NCBI GenBank assembly: GCA_900095095.1
Contig: FMBT01000475.1
Span: forward strand, 22,451-86,450
Length of the DNA stretch: 64,000 nt
Reading direction: 5' to 3'
From: Fragilariopsis cylindrus CCMP1102
Taxonomy: Eukaryota; Bacillariophyta; Bacillariophyceae; Bacillariales; Bacillariaceae
Positions 10,483 through 21,262 of this stretch are shown here, piece by piece (the stretch's first letter is position 1; every line of letters begins with the position of its first letter). The notes under the pieces were generated by a model, which was given only the letters and a program-made list of their open reading frames with translations, searched no databases and was not told the DNA's origin. The position numbers and the translations under genes were made by a program.

Positions 10483-12264
10483 ATGGTATCGAAAACGGAA
10501 AACAGCGATGAAACAACGCCTGGTACTGATGCTCAAGTAGATGCACAGGCTGATGCCATTCGAGTAGTACTAGACTCTAATGATGATGCTGACGACGGTG
10601 AGAATAAAAATAAGAATAAAACGACGACGAACAATAAACAACAACAGCATCAACAAAGAAGAAATACAAGAGATAATAACAGTATTAATAATGCAAGAAA
10701 GAATAATAATGCAAGAGATAATACAAGAAATAATAATAATGATACAAATACAAATACAAAAGCAACATTCTCAAATTTTAGTACAGCAAGTGATGATGAA
10801 TTTTGTATGGTAATAATGGAACGTTTAAATGAAGATCCTATATCAAAACAATATCCAAGATTATTTAATATAATACCAAATATATTCTTGAAATGGAGAA
10901 AACGATATTCTATAACAAATCCAAAATTATGGAAACGTTTATTTGATTTAGATCGTGTTATAAAAGAATTTATAGAAGCATGTCCTGTGATTGATTCTGT
11001 ATTAACAATGATTGAAAGTGAAAAAAATCAAGACGACGAAGAAAGTGAAGGAAAAAAACAAAAGCAATGTTATACAATAATTGATCTATGTTCCGGGAAA
11101 GGTTATCTTGGTATGATATTATCAGAAATGTTACCACCATCAAAAATATTTCGTATCGTATTAATGGATATAGCATGGCCGATGCGGAATGTACCCAATG
11201 CCAAAAGTAAGCCACAACATATCAATTGGGATCACATATATGGTAAAATTGGTGGTAGTACTGATGAAATTGAAATTGAAACTGAAATTGAAAAAGGTGA
11301 AACTAAAATTGAGGATGAAGTTGAGAATGAGACAACCAACGTTGGCGTATTATGTCAAGATATTACAATCGAGGATGATAATGGTACAACATCTACATCG
11401 TCTACACCTCCCAACACATATTATGATACATGGCCGATACCAATTGATACATCAAAGCAAGATCTAAAGTCATCGCGTCAATTAAAGAAGATAAGTGAAC
11501 ATTTTTATCCAACAAGGATCATCCTGTTATTATGATAGGGATACATTTATGTGGTATATTATCTATGCGTGCTATTGATTTATACAATACGAATAGAAAT
11601 ATTAAATTATTTGTATTAAAGCCATGCTGTTTACCAGGGATGGTACATGCAAAGCGTAAGGAAATTTTTTCATTTAATAAAGATCATTTGTCGTCGCTTA
11701 AAAATAATCATCCTAATCAGCATACATTTAAAGCAGAAGATGTTTGTGTACATGGTAAGTGGAAAAGAAATAAATGGATTAATGGACCACCACGATCACA
11801 TTTACAACCCAAATTTATTAAGTGGTGTACTAATTTATATCATGGTATTAATGAAATTGATTATGACGATGATATCAACCAACAACAACAACAACAACAA
11901 CAAGTTATTAACAGCAGAAACAACTACGACGGCAGAATCTAGTGGTAGTACTGAAGATAATGATGATAGTAATAGTAGTAATGACAACGATGTTGATGTT
12001 GAAATCGAAAGCTTAACTATTAATAGCAATGATAATAGTGTAGTAAAACAACCTGATGGTGATGATGATGATAATGTTGCAGTTGAAACAATCACAGAAA
12101 CAAAAATTTCAACAACCACACAAAAATTACATACACGTATACAAGTTCAACATGATGGTGGATTTCAAAATGATTTTATTTTTGCGGAACGTTTACCTAT
12201 ATCATCTACAAAAGTTTGGTATGAATTAAATAAATATAAAGTGGAAGTAGAAGTAGAAGTATAG
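10483..12264 (+). CDS. SAM-dependent methyltransferase (METTL25/TRM13-like fold)
   Basis: After a low-complexity N-terminus rich in Asn and Gln comes a helical segment and then a Rossmann methyltransferase domain. The SAM site is IIDLCSGKGYLGMILSEM (near 11083-11130), followed by RIVLMDIAWPMRN and, later, IGIHLCGILSMRAID with LFVLKPCCLPGMVHAKR. The second group (HLCG and KPCCLPG) resembles the family that includes TRM13-like tRNA methylases and METTL25; the substrate is unknown. The C-terminus has HDGGFQNDFIFAERLP. Two frame changes break the gene: near 11515, where an A seems missing before CAAGGATCATCC, and in the CAA repeat near 11880-11940. The end is taken from the frame that carries the conserved GGFQNDFIFAERLP segment. 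A partial copy of the KPCC region lies downstream at 13848-13955. Confidence 0.75.
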
Positions 12265-12826
12265 TATCTCACATACCGTACTATACAACGAGAAAATCTA
12301 TCCATTGAATGAAATAAGATAAGATAAGACTCAATAATATTATCCTAGAAATTTTTTCATTGTAACAATCCAAATAATAATTGATCCTATTCGTACTACG
12401 TGCGTAGTGAATGTTTGCTTGTGTTATGTGTTAAAATTACTGCAGTACAATTATATTACCAGGTACGTTTATTACTAGCTAGTATTAGTAGCTAGTATTA
12501 GATGCTAGTAACTAGTAGTAGTAGCTAGTAGTAGTAGCTAGTAGTAGTAGCAGCTCTAGCTAGCTCTCAGCTAGTAGTAGACTTCCGTACCCACGTTACA
12601 TAAAAGATGCAATATTTTAAATAAATAAATGCATGTGTGGCGCGCGGAGAGGCTCTGTGTTAAAAAAGTTTAATACCGTAAAACGCAACATGTAACGACT
12701 ATGATACACAATGTATACAATATCACGATCTAATCTAAACAACTACGATATGTACGATACACTCGGCCACCAATTTTAATGATCCATTTGTGATCCCTTT
12801 GTACAGCCACACACAACATCTGCAAC
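12265..12826. other. Intergenic region with CTAG/TAG repeats
   Basis: No gene is seen. Near 12479-12580 there is a run of CTAG- and TAGTAG-type repeats that is partly self-complementary. Base composition changes sharply at the next gene start, 12827, toward more G and C. Confidence 0.5.
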
Positions 12827-13651
12827 ATGAATTACCTCTTTTTACTGCCGCTCCTTTCGGTAGTCGCCCTCTCGACTGCTGGTGCCGCCGAAGAAACCAA
12901 CGGGCACGGCTGCACTGACGCTACCCTCCCACGGCTGGATGTGCCTCACTGCAGTAGTGGGACAAGCGGCGTTGCCACAATTAACCGACGGCTCGTAACC
13001 CTCAAAGACGATTTTCCGGAGAGCACTGTCGAACTTTGTTACACGGACATTTCCCTCGAGCTCAAGTTTCAGGCCCAGGATGAAATTTCGTTCCTAGTCA
13101 ATGAAACCTACGTGAATAACGATTCCATTTGGATGTGGACGGTGATGGAAGCGTTCATTGCCACAGGAGATCATGATCCCACCGAATACCTCGAGTTTGA
13201 GGTGGCGCCCAACAACGTCATCTATACAGCGAGGATCCATAACCCGAACAAGGATTTTACAAAACATTCGGCGGCTTTCATTGACGACTGGGATTCCTAC
13301 CCCATCACATCCGAAACCACACGTGATGTCGAGGCACAGACGTGGACCTCGGATGTTTCACTGCCATTAAGTATGTTCAATGTCGCGGCACCGGAAGGAA
13401 CGCATTGGCGGATGAACTTTTTCCGGACTTTTTATGCGAGCAGCACAGATTCGACCGCCGAACAAGAATATGGCGCTTGGAATCCGAACAAACTCGTTAG
13501 TTTTCATCAGTCACCCTGCTTTGGTAAGGTTCGATTGGATGGAGACGACAAAGCCGCGTCTGAAAAGTGTGACGAGCCATCATTGTCAGGCGGGAAGTCA
13601 AGCAAGAGCAAGAGCGGAAAAACGAAACTCGTCAAGAGGACAAGAGTATAA
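12827..13651 (+). CDS. Secreted CBM9-like (carbohydrate-binding) protein
   Basis: The 274-residue protein starts with a clear signal peptide (MNYLFLLPLLSVVALSTAGA) and so is probably secreted. The body fits the carbohydrate-binding CBM9-like fold: FLVNETYVNNDSIW, an aromatic MWTVMEAFI stretch, YLEFEVAPNNVIYTARIHNP, then WTSDVSLPLSMF and WRMNFFRTFYA. Related proteins bind sugar chains. The C-terminus is Lys/Ser-rich. The gene is single-exon and unbroken. It is visibly richer in G and C and in C/G-ending codons than its neighbours, which suggests a different origin or expression class. It sits between the methyltransferase gene and a decayed copy of part of that gene. The fold call rests on motif resemblance only. 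Confidence 0.7.
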   Translation: MNYLFLLPLLSVVALSTAGAAEETNGHGCTDATLPRLDVPHCSSGTSGVATINRRLVTLKDDFPESTVELCYTDISLELKFQAQDEISFLVNETYVNNDSIWMWTVMEAFIATGDHDPTEYLEFEVAPNNVIYTARIHNPNKDFTKHSAAFIDDWDSYPITSETTRDVEAQTWTSDVSLPLSMFNVAAPEGTHWRMNFFRTFYASSTDSTAEQEYGAWNPNKLVSFHQSPCFGKVRLDGDDKAASEKCDEPSLSGGKSSKSKSGKTKLVKRTRV

Positions 13652-14606
13652 ACACAGACAGAATACTGGACGCAAATATTATTGTGTGGTGTTACCTATT
13701 TTATTTTATATAGTATATTATTATTGTTTACTTCTGCTTGTTACTGTGCTTTTGTTTCACATCACAGTGTTGTTTTCAATTAAGCGTGCCATAATTTTCC
13801 TGTCATCTTACAAGACAAAATAAATTTTCTCTATGTTTAGGTAATTCATACAATACAAATACAAATATCAAATTATTTGTACTAAAGCCATGTTGATTAC
13901 CAGGGATGGTTCATGCAAAGCGTAAAGAATTTTTTTCATTTGATAAAGATTATTCGTGGATTGATATAATTACAGCAATATACACAATATACAAATACAA
14001 CAATATACACGATGATCTAATCTATTCGGGGAGGAATGGACGATCGTAACCGCAACGAACGGATCCGATTGATATATACGTACAGTATCTATTCATTGTT
14101 AATGAACACACATAGTAGTACTTATCAATTTAAATATAGCATATAGTATGATTCAATTGTAATTTCCTATATCTATTTATAATTACCTTCTTGTATTGTG
14201 TATCGATCCATCATTATCTTTGTTTTTGATGTCTCTTATTGCGGTTAAAAGGGGTTACTTTAACCCTAATATTTTAAGGTTTTAGCGTAGCGCGTGTAAT
14301 TTTGATCACGATAGCGCGGTCACTTAATCAGGGGAATAATAATCGCTAAACGCGAGGCGGTCGCGTGCAGTATCTCATTTTTGTATAAAATAAATATGTA
14401 GAACAATGGAAAAGCATCGCTGAACCCATAGAAGATCAAAAATATTAATCATCGATCCGATACCGTATAACAGAAGAAACTGTAGGATATCGATGGACTA
14501 CATATCCTACATGTACATCCAAATATCTATCATTCCATACCACGCTCCTTGCTCCTCTGATTAATAGGATAACAACCCTATCTTATTATTATTTTTATTT
14601 GGTATC
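13652..14606. other. Intergenic region with a methyltransferase gene fragment
   Basis: Apart from the duplicated fragment at 13848-13955 I see no coding sequence. The stretch near 14230-14360 is less AT-rich and carries several GCGCG and CGCG strings. The region just before 14607 should be the promoter of the next gene. Confidence 0.5.
13848..13955 (+). pseudogene. Decayed partial copy of the methyltransferase gene
   Basis: This stretch matches 11582-11690 of the upstream methyltransferase gene with about a dozen differences. It includes the codons for LFVLKPC and for the GMVHAKRKE that follows. The copy has an in-frame TGA in place of the codon after KPC. Nothing else of the gene is visible here, so it is a non-functional fragment left by a local duplication. 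Confidence 0.85.
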
Positions 14607-14700
14607 ATGAGGGTAGACCAACCTCAAACAGCACCCGCTTCGGCAGGAGGAAGCGGTAGTGATCTAATTCAGAATATGTGGAATTCTATCTTTCATTCTG

Positions 14701-14732
<32 letters not shown>

Positions 14733-17700
14733 CATGGTAAAGATGGTAGAAATGATAGTAATGGTACAAAGAAGAATGACACTGGTAGTTCATTATTAGT
14801 AGCAGACAACATGAACAGCAATCCTGCGGAACAAAGAGATGACGACGTTGGTGACGATTTTCTCGGAGAAAGAGTAAGAAGTCTTGAATTTAACCCAGCA
14901 AAAGTTTACAAGTTTGTTGATGATATTGATTCTGATTCTTGTTCTGCTTCTAGTGACAGTGACAGTGACAATGACAGTGACACTTATGATATTGATAATG
15001 ATATTTATGACAATAGTACAAGTAGGGGAATGTTACCAGTAGAAATAAAAGATTTATATACGGGAATGTCAAAAAAATCTGATGAGGTTGATGGTGATGG
15101 TGATGACTACAACAACAAGGAGGTCCTGTACGAGGAATCGAACCTTGCAAGACAAGAAGAACCACCAACATCACCAAGATCAAGACTTCAAAAACTACTA
15201 TTTCAAAAGCATCGCTCGTCTACTTCAATGGCAACGCCAACACCATCAGCAACACCACCAACACTCTCGCATTCAGAAGAACTTAAGAATGCATGTGCTC
15301 GTGGTAGTATTCCGTTCCTTCGTCCGACGAAAACAAAAGTAAAATCAGGCAGTAGTAACAACTACCGCAATAATGCATCTTCATCAATGGCAACACCATT
15401 ATCGTCATCATCATCAGCAGCAGCAGTAGCAGCAGCGGCACATTCAGAAGAACTTAAGAATGCAATTACTAGTCATTATAAGCAACGTAGTCTTGGTAGT
15501 AGTACTCCATTCCTTCGACCGACGCCGAAAGCTAAATTAGGCAGTAATAAAGATGCTACTTTATCACCATCATCGGTATCATCCTCGAAGTTAGGACTGC
15601 CGCCAATATCACCAAAGAAATATTCAATATCTAAAATAAAAAATGCACAGCAAAATAATCCAAACCCAAAAGCAGACGAATTCTTTTTAGAGATTAAAAA
15701 GTGGCATAATAAATTCAAATTGCGTGATATAGAAAAAGATAAACCACCATCATTTGATATTAATATATCATATTCTAATAAGAATGGTATTGTTGTTGAT
15801 GATAATGAAAACATTGCAGATGAAAATGTTGGTAATAACAACAAAATCAACGACGACGGTTACGATTACGATGTTGACAACACCATACACGATCAAACCA
15901 TGCCAACTTTTTTAATACAAGACAACAGCGTCAATGATAGTGTTAATGATGACGATAACGAGGATGGTAACGATAATGATGACGATGATAGTAGCAAGAT
16001 AAAATCGTTGGTGAAGTCGAAAGAAACTACGACGACGAAGAATAGGAAAAAGAAAAAGAAATTTTGGAAAGTACGTGGTATATTCAAGGAGCGTAGTAAT
16101 GCAACATCAAGTAAACCCAGTAACATCGATACCATTCGTACCTGTATTGCGAATGACAATAATGATAATGATGATCCTGATAATAATATCACCGAAGAAG
16201 GTATTGAGATATCAAACGAAAAACAACAACAAAGCTATGGTAACAACGATGACGGGAAGTTGTTGTTGTTGGAGGAGGAGAAGGAATCTATAGATAGGAA
16301 CGATGATGTAATCGAAACCACCAAAAAAGCTGGTGTACAAGTATTCCATATCAAAAGGGAGAAAGCTGCTGTAGCTGTTGTTGATGATTATTCCAAAACG
16401 ATAAGGACAACGACGATGAAGAAGAACAAGAATCTACAACAACAACAACCGAACTTCATGCAGGAGCGAGAAATAGTCAAAAAAGATACCACTACCACCA
16501 CTGCGGCCTTATCCAAGAACAAGAAGAAGAGAGAGATAAAGAAGAGCAAACAGAAACATAAATGGATCTTCTGGAATAAAAAGATGAAGGACGAGGAACA
16601 ACAACAGAGTGTTTTGTTGAATGATCCACTTTTGAATAATGAATTTATTGAAGTAACAAAACCCCGTACAGGTCATTCTAAGGTGGGTAAAAGAGAGGTA
16701 AAGGAGATAACGAACCATGACGGTTCTCAGATGAATATTATTATAGCATCCTCCCAATCTACAACAAACTCCCGATCTGCAACAACAATAACAGATGACC
16801 ATGATTCTGTGAAGCAGTCAAACCAGATTCCTACCCCCGTATCTATTATAACTGTTACTACTCAAGACCAAAGGGATAGCGACGTTGGTGTTGGTACTGA
16901 AGACGATCACCACCGCGAAGATCATCGAGATGATAGCACCGACGATAGCACCAAAATACAACTAATCGATGGTAAAAACGACGAGAAACATGGACATGGG
17001 ATGATTTCTAATGTCGACGAGCTCTGCGACGATAAATTAGACGATGTTACCATCACATCTATCGGTATTGAGATAGAACATTTGGAGGAAGATAAGGGTG
17101 ACGTCAAGAACGAGAACAAAAAGAAGAATAAATACTGGAACATATCAGACTTGTTTCGAACGACAAGGAAAAAAGATAATGATGAAAAAGTGTCCGAGAC
17201 TAGTGATTGTGGTACTACTATGGCTGCCATTCCTTTGAGTATGCATGAGCTGGAAGACAACGGAGTAAGGTCGAATGATGAAAATAAATCATCGTCGGGT
17301 GTACAGCAACAAACGTACAACGAGAAAACACTTGGACTGGCACAATCATCAACGAAAAAGCCTATTAAGTTACCCGAAATATCATTCGAAGATAGACTAA
17401 GCAATTTCATCTCTCTTGAGGCAGCTAATCGTGAAGCCGTTCAACAATGCACAACAACGGTGATCGACGATAAGGAAAGCAGCAAGTCAACCGCACTACT
17501 ACTTAACGTGGCAGAAAAGTCAGTTGTCATGAACAACAATAACGAAAGTGAAACAAAGGAAACAAATCATCCCGATGTTAATTTACCAAAAGATGAGGAG
17601 GAGGGAAAAGGAACAAATATCGTAGCGACGACTGCCGAAGTCCTTCAAGTCCTCGAGGAGGGAGATGCAACTGTACTAGCAGCACCAGAAAAGAAGAAGA

Positions 17701-18715
17701 CAGGTTTACTATGGACGCAAGTGCTGACAAAAATGAGATCGATGATATATTCACAATTGATACTCCAGAAGAAGAAGGCGTGTTTAATACATACTCAAGT
17801 GCTGACAAAGATGAGGTTTGGAGTCGTGATGTGAAGGACGTAGTGAAGGGTTCCAGTCCGATTTTGGGCTTGGTGGAGTCTAGTACTGCGATGCCAACGA
17901 TAAGTGCTGATACGGATAAAATATCAAGTGTACCCGAATCGCCTCCTTCGTGTTCCGATTCGAAAACAAGAAGTACTAGTGAAGTTTGTAATGAGTCCAC
18001 GACTTCCGGTATGACCGAGGCTACTAGAAATAGTGGCGTAATTGTTCCCAGTATGCCGACCAAATTGCCATCGCGGGTTAATTCAAAGGTAAGCGCTGGC
18101 AAAAATATTGACAAACAACAAAAGAAAAAGAGAGAAACCGATAGTAAGCCATCATCATTGGAAATGATCACCCTGAAGAATAACACCACAGACAGCATCA
18201 CGAAGAAGAGTACTCAACGCACGAAGACAGCTACTACGCCCAGCATTTCTCTTCGAGAGCAGCCGCCGCAGCAAAAGCAGCGTACTCAGAAGGATAATAT
18301 TCAATGTGCGAAATCCATCGAAAAGGGTAAGACGAAGAAGAGTGACCGTATATCTACTGCAAAAGTTCAAAAGTCTACGAATCCCTTTGGGAATAAAGAT
18401 ACTGAAAAAGACAAAAAATCTGAGAAGAAGAGAAAACCGGAACTGTCATCTACCAGCCTCTTTGTTGGGAAAGATACTAGAAAAGAAAAACGCAAGGAAA
18501 GAAAGGCGCAAATGTCTACGACACTCTTTGGAAAAGATACTGAAGAGGTAAAATACGGTGGGAAAAAAGCAGAATTATCTACGACCCTTTTTGGCGCTGG
18601 CGGAAACCGACAAAAGAACCAGCAACAACAGAAGAGGAATAAGAAAAAAGAGAACAAGACGAGTACCGAGAGGAAGTCGAAACTGCTATCTTACACATTA
18701 TTCCAGAATTCATAA
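14607..18715 (+). CDS. Very large low-complexity protein with repeated basic-aromatic and LFG motifs
   Basis: I do not recognise this protein (about 1,370 residues if both frames are joined). The frame from 14607 closes at 17834, but the frame from 17711 continues the same style to 18715. The switch probably falls in the A-rich run near 17690-17705. Most of it is disordered and rich in Asp, Asn, Ser and Lys. Repeated short motifs stand out. Two are HSEELKNA...PFLRP copies (near 15270 and 15440). Three are basic-aromatic blocks (KKKFWKVRGIF, KHKWIFWNKK, KNKYWNISDLF). At the C-terminus four to five units carry STTLFG or STSLF separated by charged linkers (18370-18700). Such spaced motifs look like docking sites for a partner, but that is inference. 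No signal peptide or membrane helix is seen. Confidence 0.65.
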
Positions 18716-21262
18716 TTGAAAGTAACCAAATAACAACAATTCTTGCTTCAAATTTTATCTGATTCGTGTCATATGTTTTTGCTACAGGGAGGTATATATA
18801 GTGTCTTGTTTTTGGCCTCTGAGCATTACATTGTTCTAGGTAGTATATTGTATAGGCTTGATAATAAAGAGCGTTCTTCTAATACAGTACTAGGTTTGTT
18901 TTATCGTAGAGAGCTACAACACAATTAATTTGTTATGTGTATTAGCAGGACAAGAGCCAGTGATATTTTGCACTGAACCTCTCGTTTTTTTTTTGATGCA
19001 TACACACAAACTCCCACTTCTCCTTCTCTAAACATTATTCTCCTGTGGTTGACATAATATATTATATCACCACGCATCCAAAAGTGGTCAATGCCATATT
19101 GTTGTGGTTTTGATGAATTGATGGATGATGCAGTAATTTTGGTTTGTTTTGTGCAACAACCTTCTTCCTTGGTCTGCAAATTGGTAGAAAATTAACTGCC
19201 CCCAAAGCAGAGTTTATCCCTTGCAATATGCCTTCATCCACAGTTTTTGATTCCATTAGAACATATCTAGTCTCTTTTTTTGGAATGAACATAGTTTATA
19301 CTACCAGCCCTCTATTTTGTTTACCAAAAATTGTATCCTAATTTATAGAGATCATTGCTTGGTCTGCAGAATATCTCTGCAATCTCCAAGGTCAAATCAT
19401 AGCTCCACTCCACAAGTAAACATGAGAGTATTGTTATCAGACATGCTCCAGTCTTAAAGTTGTTGAAAGATAATGCAATTGTTTTATGACCCAGAGAGTA
19501 TTAGAAGGGGGAACCAATTATTGACAGGTGTGTTTGATTTTTGATATTGTACATACCTGCCTTCTTTGTGGATGGAATAGCAGTGGTCCCACCACAGGAG
19601 TAATATCCACCAAATATCTTCCCTGTTAGGCAAGTCTTAACTGCAAGTTCAATTATTGATCGCAATGAGTTAGGGTTTTATCTGAACGAGGGAAAAACTG
19701 TATCAACCCTTGAATATTCAATATGCCCAGTATGACAGTAAAGAAGGTTATTCTAGATAGATATTGTACAGGGGGGCTACAAGCTACTCTTCAGTTAAAC
19801 TTTAGAACAATTGCACATGTATATTTATGATTTCTCTTGCTTTCTTGTTTTGTACCTGCCGTGAAAGCCCAAGGTAAGAACATACACCAAGCCGGAACTT
19901 ACCTACCTACGCCACAAAGGCTCTACTTTGTTATCATTACCATGTACTATTTTAGGAATTGTTTGCTGAAAGTTCTATTAAAAAGTCCCTAACAAATGAG
20001 ATAGTTTGTTGTTCATTTCTATTGAGAATCATGTTTTTATTCCGCAACTACAGGAAAGGAATGCTGTAGGAGGCATACATAATGTTCCAGTACATTATGT
20101 AGATGCTGGTGCACCTGACCTGGCAGGTGTTGTCATCTGCAACCTTTTTTTTGAGATATTTTGTTGTGTGTACACATATTATTCTTGCTATGGTGGTGTT
20201 AGTAACAACAGTAGTGTAGGCTATTGCTTGACCTCCGAAGGGGCTAATATGACTAACCAATATAATTATGTTGTATTGAACATGTGTAGAGGTAATGTTA
20301 GAACAATTGGATACTATCAATTGTTTCAGAAAGCCATACATATAGTTGGGGTGCCATGGGTCAAAACCCAACAGCACACTGAAAACCCTAAAATAACAAA
20401 ACTGTGTGCAATCAACGCCTTGATGCACCATCAATATGGACTTAGTACACAAAAAATATTATATGGAGCATACCTACAAGGACCACATAATGCTTATTTA
20501 GGACCCAAAATAAGCTTTTCCACTTTTATGCACACCTAAGCTGGATCATCAACACAAAGCACCAAGAGTAAGTTCCCTTTGGTATATATGGTGCACCCCA
20601 TCCACATATTTTGGGATGATTCACCTTTTTGAGTGTACTATATGTCACCAAAACACTGCAAATGGGCTGTATATCATCACACAAAGTGGTACTTATTGTA
20701 TTATATACTGCAGAGGAACTTAATTTGTTTGTCTCTGTATCATCATAGAGGTTTACTCTTCATAAAAAATATGAGAGTGATCTTCCTTATTATGACTGAC
20801 TGACTGACTGACTGACTGGCAGAAACATAGATTTATGTGTTGACGTTGGTACAGGTGCCTCAGATGGTACTTCGTACGTGGTTATTACAAGGCCGTTATT
20901 TTAATTAATTTAACAATTTTTGTATCTCATTTTTCTCATTTTCGCTTGACTTTTTATTCGTTTCTGTATACTTTTTATATATGAGAGCGTGCTGACGTCC
21001 GTTATGCAATCGTGCACACAAAATCAAAAATAAACGATCAAATAATAAATAGAGATGATGTATCAATTGTCAACGAGAAATTCGAAAGGATCGAAAAATT
21101 TGTTCGTCGCGCCGTTCTACATTCAACATACCGTTTTGTCATCACTAATCATTAAAATAGTTAGTAGAAGTTGAATGGTCAACACACACGGAAAACCCTT
21201 CCGTTTTAATAACAAGCTGTAATCGGGACTAGGAAATAGTTCACCATTTTTAATCATTCAAG
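18716..21262. other. 2.5-kb region without a confident gene
   Basis: The longest frame, 20006-20539 (+), has no recognisable domain and no typical codon pattern. Short open stretches occur on both strands, for example a minus-strand piece near 19680-19560 (IIELAVKTCLTGKIFGGYYS) and one at 19292-19062. Some end at GT or AG sites, so a decayed intron-bearing gene or an old mobile element is possible. The texture differs from the rest of the window: few trinucleotide repeats and more mixed sequence. A TGAC tandem repeat lies at 20793-20816. The last few hundred bases should be the promoter of the gene at 21263. Confidence 0.45.
20793..20816. repeat. TGAC tetranucleotide repeat, six units
   Basis: Six perfect TGAC units in a row in non-coding sequence. 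Confidence 0.95.

Noticed and set aside
17578-18201. 207-residue minus-strand ORF
   Set aside because: Shadow of the large low-complexity gene on the plus strand.
20006-20539. 177-residue plus-strand ORF as a gene
   Set aside because: No recognisable domain, no coding-like codon pattern, and stretches inside it look like introns or non-coding DNA.
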